Positions 25,661 through 33,524 of a DNA stretch of 64,000 nt are shown here, in pieces. The notes under the pieces are model-generated. The model ran no database searches. It was not told the DNA's origin and saw only the letters and a list, made by a program, of their open reading frames with translations. How positions within the stretch are numbered: the first letter of the stretch is position 1; each line of letters starts with the position of its first letter. The position numbers and the translations under genes are program-made. Source of the stretch: Streptomyces blattellae (GTDB lineage Bacteria; Actinomycetota; Actinomycetes; Streptomycetales; Streptomycetaceae); contig NZ_WJBG01000222.1 of the NCBI RefSeq assembly GCF_009709555.1, positions 33,083 to 97,082 on the forward strand. Direction: 5' to 3'.

Positions 25661-26136
25661 CCGTCGTGAAGAGCACGCTGCCCGAACCGGCCCGTAGGGT
25701 CGTCGGGGAGGCACTGCAGAGCACGCTCGTGGATCTGCTCGGGCTCTCGCTGATCGGGAAGCAGGCGCACTGGAACGTCGTGGGCCCGCGGTTCCGTTCG
25801 ATCCATCTGCAGCTCGACGAGGTGGTGGCGGCTGCCCGCGGCTACGCCGACACGGTCGCCGAGCGTGCCGCGGCGCTCGGTCTGCCGCCGGACGGCCGGC
25901 CCGAGACGATCGCCTCCGCGTTCACGCTGCCCGGCCCCAAGGGCGGCTGGCTGCGTGACACGGAGGTCGTCCAACTGCTCGTCGACGCGCTGGAGGCGGC
26001 CGTCGGACGGCTGCGTGAGCGTGTGGACGTGACCGAGAAGCCGGATCCGGTCACCCAGGACCTGCTGATCGGCATCACCCGCGAGCTGGAGAAGCAGCGG
26101 TGGATGTTCGACGCCGAGAACTGGCCGCGCGACTGA
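25657..26136 (+). CDS. Dps-family ferritin-like protein
   Basis: The 159-residue protein is a Dps/starvation ferritin with the diiron-site motif KQAHWNVVGPRFRSIHLQLDEV near residues 34-55 and a four-helix bundle. Dps proteins form dodecamers that oxidise and store iron and protect DNA. AAGGAGG precedes the ATG by eight bases, inside the end of the WhiB gene. The N-terminal tail is short with few lysines, so DNA binding is not assured. Confidence 0.94.
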   Translation: MTVVKSTLPEPARRVVGEALQSTLVDLLGLSLIGKQAHWNVVGPRFRSIHLQLDEVVAAARGYADTVAERAAALGLPPDGRPETIASAFTLPGPKGGWLRDTEVVQLLVDALEAAVGRLRERVDVTEKPDPVTQDLLIGITRELEKQRWMFDAENWPRD

Positions 26137-26167
26137 CGGGCGAGAGCACGAACGGAAGAGGCCCATC

Positions 26168-26500
26168 ATGACCGACGCCCTTGAACTCGACGCGCTGTGG
26201 GACGAGTTCCACCGCGTGGTGAACATGACCTCGCAGGAACTGGCCGCCTGGCTGCGGGTCGCTGACGCCGACGAGGAGACCGAACCGCTTCCCGAGCACG
26301 CCGGTTCACCGACCGGGCGGCATGTGCTGGCGATCCTGCAGAAGCGCCGCACCGACCTCACGGACGACGACGTCCGGGTGATGTACGAGGTGGTGGACTC
26401 GGTGACCGAGCAGGCGGACTCCGGCTACGGGCCGGAGCCGGAGGAGACGCGCCGTCGGCACCGGCTGATGACCATCGGCCACGACCCGCTGAAGGCGTGA
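26168..26500 (+). CDS. DUF3140 family protein
   Basis: The 110-residue protein is acidic and helical: LWDEFHRVVNMTSQELAAWLR, then TGRHVLAILQKRRTDLTDDDVRVMYEVVDSV and GHDPLKA at the end. These fit the DUF3140 family, which has no established biochemical function. GGAAGAGG precedes the ATG. It follows Dps by 31 bases and may be part of the same stress transcript; it converges on the SDR gene with only six bases between. Confidence 0.85.
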   Translation: MTDALELDALWDEFHRVVNMTSQELAAWLRVADADEETEPLPEHAGSPTGRHVLAILQKRRTDLTDDDVRVMYEVVDSVTEQADSGYGPEPEETRRRHRLMTIGHDPLKA

Positions 26501-26506
26501 GGCGCC

Positions 26507-27199
26507 TCAGCCCAGCAGCCAGCCCCCGTCCACGCTCAACTCCGCCGCGTTGACCGACCGGTTGCGCAGCAGGAAGTCCACCGCGTCCGCCACGTCCGCC
26601 ATCGTGGCGAGCCGTCCGGTGGGCGTCTCGGTGCGCAGCGCCGCCAGCGCCTTCTCCGGCTTGGCCAGCCAGTACGGGCTGTCGCCCACGACTCCGGGAT
26701 GGATTGTGTTGACGCGGACGGGGGCCAGCTGGACGGCGAGGGCGTGCATCAGGCCGGTCATCCCGGCGTTGACGGCCGCCACCGTCGTGGCCCCCGGGTA
26801 GGGCCGTTCCTTGGCCTGCCCGCCGAACAGCACGATGGCGCTGTCGTCGTGCAGCCGGGTCCGCAGGACGTGGACGACCTCCGGGTAGCCGACCAGCTTC
26901 AGCGTGACCAGGCTCAGTGCGGCGTCGATGTCGTACTCGTCCACCAGGTTGTCGTCGCGGGTGACCCCGGCGAGCACCAGATGGTCGACGCGTCCGACGC
27001 CGGCCAGCGCCGCGGCGATCTCGCCCGGCCGCGACAGGTCGAGGGCGAGGCCGCGGGCCGCGCCGGTCTCCTTGGCCACCGTGCCGGCACGGTGGGCGTC
27101 GCGGCCGGTGAGCACGACCTCGTCCCCGCGCCCGGCGCGCATGCGCGCGAACTCGCGGCCGATGCCTGACGTACCGCCGACGACGAGGACGCTGCTCAT
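26507..27199 (-). CDS. SDR-family oxidoreductase (operon-distal)
   Basis: The 230-residue protein has the SDR cofactor motif VGGTSGIG at the N-terminus and DGGWLLG at the C-terminus, but the catalytic YxxxK is not found: at the expected place it reads ERPYPGATTVAAVNAG, which keeps a Tyr but not the usual Lys four positions on. It is shorter than typical SDRs. It is the last gene of the minus-strand catabolic operon, and its start overlaps the bicupin stop (ATGA). Confidence 0.85.
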   Translation of the reverse strand: MSSVLVVGGTSGIGREFARMRAGRGDEVVLTGRDAHRAGTVAKETGAARGLALDLSRPGEIAAALAGVGRVDHLVLAGVTRDDNLVDEYDIDAALSLVTLKLVGYPEVVHVLRTRLHDDSAIVLFGGQAKERPYPGATTVAAVNAGMTGLMHALAVQLAPVRVNTIHPGVVGDSPYWLAKPEKALAALRTETPTGRLATMADVADAVDFLLRNRSVNAAELSVDGGWLLG

Positions 27200-28071
27200 G
27201 ATCCCAATGCCTCCCTCAGATAGTCCCAGTCCCGGGTGAACCGGTAGGAGTGGCGCACCGGCGGCTGCGGCGCCTGCGTCTCCAGCCAACGCACCGGCCC
27301 CTGGCCGGCGTTGGCGAATCCGTGCACACATCCGGCGCCCGCCCAGGCGCAGTCGCCCGGCACCAGCCGGTACGTCGAACCGTCGAACGTCGCGTCCACC
27401 ACGCCTTCGAGGATCAGATACGTCTCCTCGAAGGGGTGGTCGTGACTGCCCGCGACGCCGTCGGGCGCGTACCGCACCATGAACATCGTCGAGGCGACCG
27501 CGCCCAGGTCGCCGTCGACCATCATCTTCACGGTGATGCCGCTGTAGACGAGCAGCGCGGTGCGCATGCTCGCCGAGACCGCGAGCAGGTCCTGGGACTG
27601 CTTTCCCGGGTCCATCTGCTCGGGCTCGAAGTGCCCGAACGACCGGGTGCGCGGGTCACGGACGTCGACACGGACGGGGTCGCGCGCGGGCAGCGCGGGC
27701 ACCGCCTGGGTGTCGTGGCCGTAGCGGGCACGCGGCACCGGGGCGAGCATGTCGGCCCAGCGTCCGCCGGTGTCCCCGGCGCCGCGCCAGGCGTGCGGCA
27801 CGCCGGCCGGGAGGAGGCCGTAGTCGCCCTCTTCGAGGAGATACGACCCCTCGGGCACGTCGAGGATCACCCTCCCGTCGAGCACGTGGAAGCTCTCCTC
27901 GTACGAGTGCACGTGGGCGGCCACTCGGCCGTCCGGCCGTATCTCGCAGAGGCCGAATCCGGTGTGCACGCTGCCGTCGTCCTCACCGACCACCGTCCGC
28001 CGCCGGTGGCCCAGTTCGTCGTACGGCGGCTCGGCGAGGTCGGCGGCTCGGCGCACCAGGTACCGGGTCAT
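27196..28071 (-). CDS. Bicupin protein
   Basis: The 291-residue protein has two cupin barrels. The first shows HVHSYEESFHVLDG with an HxHxxxExxxH-like metal motif and G-Y-LLPAGVPHAW; the second shows GSHDHPFEETYLILEG and GCVHGFAN. Both retain His/Glu metal ligands. Two-cupin folds occur in dioxygenases, ureidoglycine aminohydrolase and isomerases, so the reaction is not decided. It overlaps by four bases with both neighbours, so it is translated with the amidohydrolase and the SDR. Confidence 0.88.
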   Translation of the reverse strand: MTRYLVRRAADLAEPPYDELGHRRRTVVGEDDGSVHTGFGLCEIRPDGRVAAHVHSYEESFHVLDGRVILDVPEGSYLLEEGDYGLLPAGVPHAWRGAGDTGGRWADMLAPVPRARYGHDTQAVPALPARDPVRVDVRDPRTRSFGHFEPEQMDPGKQSQDLLAVSASMRTALLVYSGITVKMMVDGDLGAVASTMFMVRYAPDGVAGSHDHPFEETYLILEGVVDATFDGSTYRLVPGDCAWAGAGCVHGFANAGQGPVRWLETQAPQPPVRHSYRFTRDWDYLREALGS

Positions 28072-29420
28072 GCCGCGTTCTTCGCCTCCTTGGCGGCCAG
28101 GAGCCGGTCACGGGACTCCTGGACCAGTCGCCGGGCCCGGTCGACGTCGGCCACGAGCCTGCCGTCGCGCTTGCGGATCACGCCGTCGACGATGACCGTG
28201 TCGACGTTGGAGACGTCGGCCGACAGCGTGACCGCGGCGGCCGCGTCGTGCACCGGGGCGACGTTCAGCGCGGTGGCGTCGATCGCGACGACGTCGGCCC
28301 GCTTGCCGGGGGTCAGGGAGCCGGTGCGGTCCTCGACGCCCGCGACGTGGGCGCCGTTGAGGGTCGCGATCTCCAGCATCTGACGTGCCGTCAACATGGT
28401 GTCCGGTACTGGGAGGTTGGCCTTCCAGCAGTCGGCGTTGACGCGGGCGCGCTCGGCGCCGAAGGCCGCGCGGATCTGGGTGAACATGTCGCCGGGCACC
28501 GTGGTGACGACGTCGATGCTCAGGGACGGCCGCAGCCCGTACTCGATGGCCTTCATCACGGGCGGCCACCCGTGTCCCATCTGCACCTCGACCTGCGGCG
28601 CGATCGACACCGTACCGCCGCTGTCGGCGACCATCTGCCACTCGTCCTCGTGCAGGTAGCAGCAGTGGAGGTAGGTGGTGTCCGGGCCGAGGAGCCCCAG
28701 GTCGTGCAGCTGCTTGACCATGCCGAAGCGGCCGGCCAGGCGGCCCATCGCCACATGCACGGTGATCGGGATGTCCAGGTCGCGGGCGAGGGCCCACTCG
28801 GCGGTGACGACGTCGTTGGTGCAGAAGCCGGGGCCGCGGGTGGCCAGCGCCATGGTCAGCAGACTGTCGTCGGAGGCGAAGTAGGTGCTGCGGATCCGCC
28901 GTACGTCGTCGCCCGGCATCACGATCTTGCTGTCGAACCAGTAGTCGGCGAGCGAGGTGTTGGCGCTGCCGTACGCGTACTGGGCGCGGATGCCGGTCTC
29001 CGTGAGCGCCTGGATCGCGGCGTCCGGGTGGGCGGGCGTGTTGTTGATGTGCGACCAGTCGACGAGGGTCGTGATGCCGGCGTTCAGGCACTCCAGGGAT
29101 CCCGCGAGGTTGGCGGCGTACACGTCCTCGGGGGTGTAGAGCGGTGCGAAGGTGTCGAGGATGTCGACGAAGTAGTCGTCCAGGGTGGCGTCAGGGGCGA
29201 CGCCCCGGATCGACGCCTCCCAGGTGTGGCGGTGGGTGTCCACGAAACCGGGGATCACGATGCGGCCGGTCATGTCGAGGACCTCGGCGTCCGCCGCTAT
29301 CTCCGGCCGCACCGCCGCGATCCTGCCGTCCTCGATGAGAACGTCCCCCTTGGGCAGTTCTCCGATCTCGGGGTCCATCGAGATGACGTGCCCGGCGCGC
29401 AGGAGTGTCCGCTTGGTCAT
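28068..29420 (-). CDS. Amidohydrolase-superfamily deaminase/hydrolase (TrzN/SsnA/guanine-deaminase-like)
   Basis: The 450-residue enzyme has the HxH metal motif DTHRHTWEA near residue 66, a metal His in ITVHVAMG, His/Glu in YLHCCYLHEDE and the metal Asp in SIDVVTT. The C-terminal NGAHVAG...GSLTPGKRADVVAID closes the composite beta-sandwich. Relatives hydrolyse C-N or C-Cl bonds of N-heterocycles or related compounds. The start at 29420 follows GGGAGGA; an ATG 15 bases upstream has no site. It follows E1 beta by 21 bases and overlaps the bicupin gene. Confidence 0.9.
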   Translation of the reverse strand: MTKRTLLRAGHVISMDPEIGELPKGDVLIEDGRIAAVRPEIAADAEVLDMTGRIVIPGFVDTHRHTWEASIRGVAPDATLDDYFVDILDTFAPLYTPEDVYAANLAGSLECLNAGITTLVDWSHINNTPAHPDAAIQALTETGIRAQYAYGSANTSLADYWFDSKIVMPGDDVRRIRSTYFASDDSLLTMALATRGPGFCTNDVVTAEWALARDLDIPITVHVAMGRLAGRFGMVKQLHDLGLLGPDTTYLHCCYLHEDEWQMVADSGGTVSIAPQVEVQMGHGWPPVMKAIEYGLRPSLSIDVVTTVPGDMFTQIRAAFGAERARVNADCWKANLPVPDTMLTARQMLEIATLNGAHVAGVEDRTGSLTPGKRADVVAIDATALNVAPVHDAAAAVTLSADVSNVDTVIVDGVIRKRDGRLVADVDRARRLVQESRDRLLAAKEAKNAA

Positions 29421-29441
29421 CGTGCTTCCTCCCATAGGTTT

Positions 29442-30452
29442 TCAATACGCGGCGAGGCTCCGAACCGCCGCCACGACCTTCTTTACGGTCGGGATGACCT
29501 GTTCTTCCAACGCATCGGCGAACGGCAGCGGAACGCACTCCCCCGCCACCCGGCGCACGGGCGCGTCCAGCAGGGCGAACCCCTCGTCGGCGACGACCGA
29601 CACGAGGGTGGCGCCCCAGCCGCCCTGGTACGGGTTCTCCTCGACCGTCACCAGCCGCGAGGTCCGGGCGAGCGAGGCGAGGACGGCGGCGACATCCAGC
29701 GGGACGAGGCAGCGCAGGTCGACGACCTCCGCCCGGATGCCTTCCGCAGCGAGCAGTTCGGCGGCCCGCACCGCCACCGGCACCATCGAGGCGAGCGCCA
29801 CGAGCGTCACGTCGGCGCCTTCGCGGACGACGGCCGCGCTCCCCAGTTCGACCACGTGACCGGGCGGCGGCGGTGTTCCCTTGCTCGCCAGCAGGCCCTT
29901 GTGCTCGAAGAAGACCACGGGGTCGTCGCTGCGGATCGCCGCCGCCATCATGCCGATCACATCGGCGGGCGTCGACGGTGCCGCGATCTTCAGCCCGGGG
30001 ATCGTCAGCGCCCAGTTCTCGGTGGCCTGGGAGTGCTGGGCGCCGAAGCCGAGCCCGCCGCCGTTGGCGGTGCGCACGACCAGGGGCACGGTCACCTGAC
30101 CGCCCGTCATGTAGCGGACCTTGGGTATCTCGTTGGCGAGATAGTCCCAGCAGCAGGCCAGGAAGTCCGAGAACATGATCTCGGCGACCGGCCTCATCCC
30201 GGTCATCGCGGCGCCCATCGCCGCGCCCACGATGGCCTGTTCGGAGATGGGCGTGTCCCACACCCGCTCCGGCCCGAACTCCTCTCGCAGGCCCACGGTC
30301 GTCTTGAAGACCCCGCCGGCCTCGCCGATGTCCTCGCCGAGACACACCACCGCCGCGTCGCGCCGCATCTCCCGCGCGATGCCCTCGGCGACCGCGTCCC
30401 GGTAGCTGATCTCCCGTGCGCCGGCCGCCCGTTCGGCTGTCACGTCCGCCAT
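29442..30452 (-). CDS. Thiamine-diphosphate dehydrogenase E1 component, beta subunit
   Basis: The 336-residue protein is a transketolase-C-type E1 beta subunit of the pyruvate/branched-chain/acetoin dehydrogenase group: GEDIGEAGGVFKTT, DTPISEQAIVGAAMGAA, AQHSQATENW, FFEHKGLL, and RLVTVEENPYQGGWG. It should form an alpha2beta2 enzyme with the preceding gene. No E2 or E3 genes are present, so it either uses those of another complex or passes electrons to another acceptor. Its start overlaps the alpha stop by 13 bases, and it is followed by the amidohydrolase. Confidence 0.92.
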   Translation of the reverse strand: MADVTAERAAGAREISYRDAVAEGIAREMRRDAAVVCLGEDIGEAGGVFKTTVGLREEFGPERVWDTPISEQAIVGAAMGAAMTGMRPVAEIMFSDFLACCWDYLANEIPKVRYMTGGQVTVPLVVRTANGGGLGFGAQHSQATENWALTIPGLKIAAPSTPADVIGMMAAAIRSDDPVVFFEHKGLLASKGTPPPPGHVVELGSAAVVREGADVTLVALASMVPVAVRAAELLAAEGIRAEVVDLRCLVPLDVAAVLASLARTSRLVTVEENPYQGGWGATLVSVVADEGFALLDAPVRRVAGECVPLPFADALEEQVIPTVKKVVAAVRSLAAY

Positions 30453-31417
30453 GCGGCACCTCCGTCGGCCCATACGTCGGTCAGCGCCTCCCCCGGATCG
30501 GGCCCGGGCGCGGCCTTCGCCGCCTCGACCGCCTTCTCTACGACATCCCGTGCGCGCTCGTCCGCCGCGGTGACCGCCTCCGGCGCCACGCCCAGCTCGA
30601 CGAGCCGCCCGCGGGCGAGGTCCAGCGGGTCCCGCTTGAGCCAGAGTTCGACCTCCTCGGCCGGGCGGTAGGTCGCCGGATCGGCGCGGCTGTGCCCGAA
30701 GTGCCGGTAGGTCTGTGCCTCGACGATGGCGGGCCCGTCTCCCGCTCGGGCCCGCCGGGCGAGACGGGTGACCGCCTCCTGGACGGCGACGACGTCGTTG
30801 CCGTCGACGCTGTCGCCGGGGATGCCGTACGCGGGCGCACGGTCGGCGGCGGGGCGGGCCACCGCCGTGACGTCGGCGATCGGCGTGTACTCCATGTACT
30901 GGTTGTTCTCGCACACGAACAGCACCGGCAGCTTCCATACGGCCGCCAGGTTCAGGGCCTCGTGGAAGGCGCCGATGTTGGTCGCGCCGTCGCCGAAGAA
31001 GGCGACCGCGATCTGGCCGGTACCGCGCAGCCGGGCCGACCAGGCGGCGCCGACCGCCATCGGGAGGTGGGCGCCGACGATGGCGTAGGAGCCGAGCATG
31101 CCGGTGGAGGCCTTGGTGAGGTGCATCGAGCCGCCCTTGGCCTTGCACAACCCGGTGGCCCGGCTCATGAGTTCGGCGAGGCACTCCTCGGGGGTGGCGC
31201 CGCGTGCCAGGGCGTGGTGGTGCCCGCGGTAGGTGGCGAACACGTAGTCGTCCTCGCGCAGGGCGGCGCTGGTGCCGACGGCGATCGCCTCGTGTCCGGC
31301 GGCGAGGTGGGTGGTGCCCTTGACCAGGCCGTGCAGGAACAGGTCGTGGGCGGCCTTCTCGGTACGGCGGATGACGGCCATCTGCTCGTACCGGGCGAGG
31401 AGTTCAGTGCCGTCCAT
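30440..31417 (-). CDS. Thiamine-diphosphate dehydrogenase E1 component, alpha subunit
   Basis: The 325-residue protein carries the thiamine-diphosphate motif GDGATNIGAFHEALN near residues 142-156, an E1 alpha phosphorylation-loop-like YRHFGHSRADPATYR, and the N-terminal RTEKAAHDLFLHGLVKGTTHLAAGHEA. It resembles acetoin and pyruvate dehydrogenase alpha subunits. The start lies 14 bases inside the end of the M24 gene. Substrate cannot be told from sequence; a 2-oxo acid or acetoin-like compound made by the operon is likely. Confidence 0.92.
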   Translation of the reverse strand: MDGTELLARYEQMAVIRRTEKAAHDLFLHGLVKGTTHLAAGHEAIAVGTSAALREDDYVFATYRGHHHALARGATPEECLAELMSRATGLCKAKGGSMHLTKASTGMLGSYAIVGAHLPMAVGAAWSARLRGTGQIAVAFFGDGATNIGAFHEALNLAAVWKLPVLFVCENNQYMEYTPIADVTAVARPAADRAPAYGIPGDSVDGNDVVAVQEAVTRLARRARAGDGPAIVEAQTYRHFGHSRADPATYRPAEEVELWLKRDPLDLARGRLVELGVAPEAVTAADERARDVVEKAVEAAKAAPGPDPGEALTDVWADGGAAWRT

Positions 31418-32768
31418 GACTGGTCCCCGTGTTCCGGTGAGACTGCCCGGTCCCGGTGTTCAGGTGGGACTGCGCCTCACGCCGCGTGTTCAGCTCGCCG
31501 CCCACCGTCCAGTACTTGCGTCCCGCCACCAGCAACTCCTCCGCCGGGAACTTGGTGATGACCTCGCAGCCGTCGGCGGTGACGACCAGCTCCTCCTCGA
31601 TCCGGGCGGCGGACCAGCCGTCGGCGGCGGGCCAGTACGTCTCCAGTGCGAACACCATGCCCTCTTCGAGGACTTCGGGGTGGTCGAGCGAGACCAGACG
31701 GCTGAAAATCGGCTTCTCCCAGATGGACAGGCCGACGCCGTGGCCGTACTGGAGGGCGAAGGCCGCCGTCTCGTCGGCGAAGCCGAACTCCTCGGCGCGT
31801 GGCCACACCTGGACGATGTCGGCGGTGGTGGCGCCCGGCCGGACGAGGGAGATCGCCTGGTCCATGTACTCCCGGCAGCGGACGTAGGCGTCGCGCTGGG
31901 CGCGGGAGGCGCTGCCGACGGCGAAGGTGCGGTAGTAGCAGGTGCGGTAGCCGAGGTGGCTGTGCAGGATGTCGAAGAAGGCGGGGTCGCCGGGGCGGAT
32001 CAGCCGGTCGCTGTAGACGTGCGGGTGAGGTGAACAGCGTTCGCCGGAGATGGCGTTGACGCCTTCGACGTACTCGCTGCCGAGGTCGTACAGGACCTTG
32101 CTGACGACGCCGACGCACTCGTTCTCGCGTACGCCGGGGCGCAGCTGGCCGTACAGCTCCTCGTACGCCGCGTCGACCATCGCGCAGGCCTGGGTGAGCA
32201 GGGAGATCTCGTCGCCGGTCTTGATGCGGCGGGCCTCCAGGAAGACCTGCTGGCCGTCGACGACGTCGATGCCCTCGGCGCGCAGGGCGGCGAGGACCGG
32301 CATCTCGGCGACGTCGATACCGAGGGGTTCCTGGGCCAGGCCGTGCTCGCGCAGCTCGGCGGCGATCTTCCGGGCGACGTCCTCGGCTATGCCCGCGTCC
32401 GGGTGGAAGGCGCCGCGCAGGGTGGAGATGCCGGCGCGGGCGCCGGTGGGCGGGCCGCCCTTGCCGTCGCTGTAGTCGAGCCACGGGTTGTAGAGCTGGT
32501 GGTGGCGGGCGGCGGAGCCGAAGTCCCAGACGACCGGCTCGCCGCCGCGGGTCAGCAGGGCGAAGCGGATCAGCTTGTCCATCGCCCAGGTGCCGATGTG
32601 CGTGGCGGTCATATAGCGGATGTTGGCGAAGTCGAAGCTGAGCAGCGCGCCCAGCTCGGAGCGGTTGAGCTGTTCGTTCAGCCGGGCCAGGCGCTGCCCC
32701 CGCAGCCGGTCCAGGTCTACGCGCTCTTCCCAGTCGACGGCATTGGGTCCGAATGTGCGGATCGCCAT
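31404..32768 (-). CDS. M24 (creatinase/aminopeptidase P/DddP-fold) protein with altered metal site
   Basis: The 454-residue protein has the creatinase N-terminal domain (LLSFDFANIRYMT near 43-54) and the pita-bread C-terminal domain. Of the five M24 metal ligands, Asp266 (AFFDIL), His343 (YGHGVGL), Glu376 (ALETYW) and Glu391 (RIEEEL) are visible, but the second Asp is Cys277 in RTCYYRTF. M24 relatives include prolidases, creatinase, ectoine hydrolase and the DMSP lyase DddP; the phrase NIRY after FDFA is reminiscent of DddP but not proof. The start at 32768 follows GGGGG. It is the first enzyme of the operon, 45 bases after the regulator. Confidence 0.88.
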   Translation of the reverse strand: MAIRTFGPNAVDWEERVDLDRLRGQRLARLNEQLNRSELGALLSFDFANIRYMTATHIGTWAMDKLIRFALLTRGGEPVVWDFGSAARHHQLYNPWLDYSDGKGGPPTGARAGISTLRGAFHPDAGIAEDVARKIAAELREHGLAQEPLGIDVAEMPVLAALRAEGIDVVDGQQVFLEARRIKTGDEISLLTQACAMVDAAYEELYGQLRPGVRENECVGVVSKVLYDLGSEYVEGVNAISGERCSPHPHVYSDRLIRPGDPAFFDILHSHLGYRTCYYRTFAVGSASRAQRDAYVRCREYMDQAISLVRPGATTADIVQVWPRAEEFGFADETAAFALQYGHGVGLSIWEKPIFSRLVSLDHPEVLEEGMVFALETYWPAADGWSAARIEEELVVTADGCEVITKFPAEELLVAGRKYWTVGGELNTRREAQSHLNTGTGQSHRNTGTSHGRH

Positions 32769-32813
32769 GGCGACCACCCCCGATGCGGAGTCAACGACCA
32801 CCTGCCGGAAGTG

Positions 32814-33452
32814 TCAAGTACTACTGAACACACACCATACGCCGACGGCTGGTTCCTCTCCATCGTTGCGGTAGCGGTGCGGAGTCGTCGACTCGAAGCA
32901 GACCGCGTCGCCGGGGCGCAGCGGGTACTCGTCGAAACCGAGGGTGAGGACGAGTTCACCCGAGGTGAGAAAGCCGTACTCGGTGCCCGCGTGCCGCATC
33001 AGGCCACCGGAGCCGGAGGAGGCGCCGCCGGGCCGGTAGGTCACCAGCAGGAAGTCGACATCCGTGCCGGGAACATGGCCGAGACGCTCCCAGACGACCC
33101 CCGAGTCCAGCTCCAGCGTCTCCCGCTCGCCCGGTGTGACCAGCGGGCCGATGCGGCGGCCCGGATCGGCGGCGAAGGCGGCCAGGGCGTGCAGGACGGT
33201 GCCGGGGGCGGCGGTGGCCGCGATCCGCGGTGCGGGGTCACCCGCCTCGAAGAGGGACTCGACGGAGATGCCGAGAGCCGTCGTGATCGCGTACAGCGTG
33301 CTGACGGAGGGCTGGCTCTTGCCCGTCTCGATCTGTGACACCAGGCTCGCCGAGACCCCGATCCCCCGGGCCAGCGACCGCAGGCTCATCCCCCGGTCCA
33401 GACGCGCCTGCCGGATACGGGCGCCGACCGGCGGAGCGGCGGCTGCTGCCAC
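32814..33452 (-). CDS. XRE-cupin transcriptional regulator
   Basis: The 212-residue protein has an N-terminal helix-turn-helix (IRQARLDRGMSLRSLARGIGVSASLVSQIETGK, about 13-45) and a C-terminal cupin (HAGTEYGFLTSGELVLTL, then PLRPGDAVCFESTTPHRYRN). Such PuuR-like regulators sense a small metabolite in the cupin. The GTG start follows GAGAGGA. It precedes the M24 gene in the same direction and is the likely local regulator of the catabolic operon. Confidence 0.93.
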   Translation of the reverse strand: MAAAAAPPVGARIRQARLDRGMSLRSLARGIGVSASLVSQIETGKSQPSVSTLYAITTALGISVESLFEAGDPAPRIAATAAPGTVLHALAAFAADPGRRIGPLVTPGERETLELDSGVVWERLGHVPGTDVDFLLVTYRPGGASSGSGGLMRHAGTEYGFLTSGELVLTLGFDEYPLRPGDAVCFESTTPHRYRNDGEEPAVGVWCVFSST

Positions 33453-33524
33453 TGACGGCTCCTCTCCCGGTGGCGTATGTGCAGCTTCATTGAACAGCCG
33501 GGGGTGGGCGGGACGCCAGTGCGC

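Noticed and set aside
28248..30671. Long plus-strand frame across the E1 beta and amidohydrolase genes
   Set aside because: Antisense shadow; the minus-strand genes show complete metal and cofactor motifs and coupled starts.
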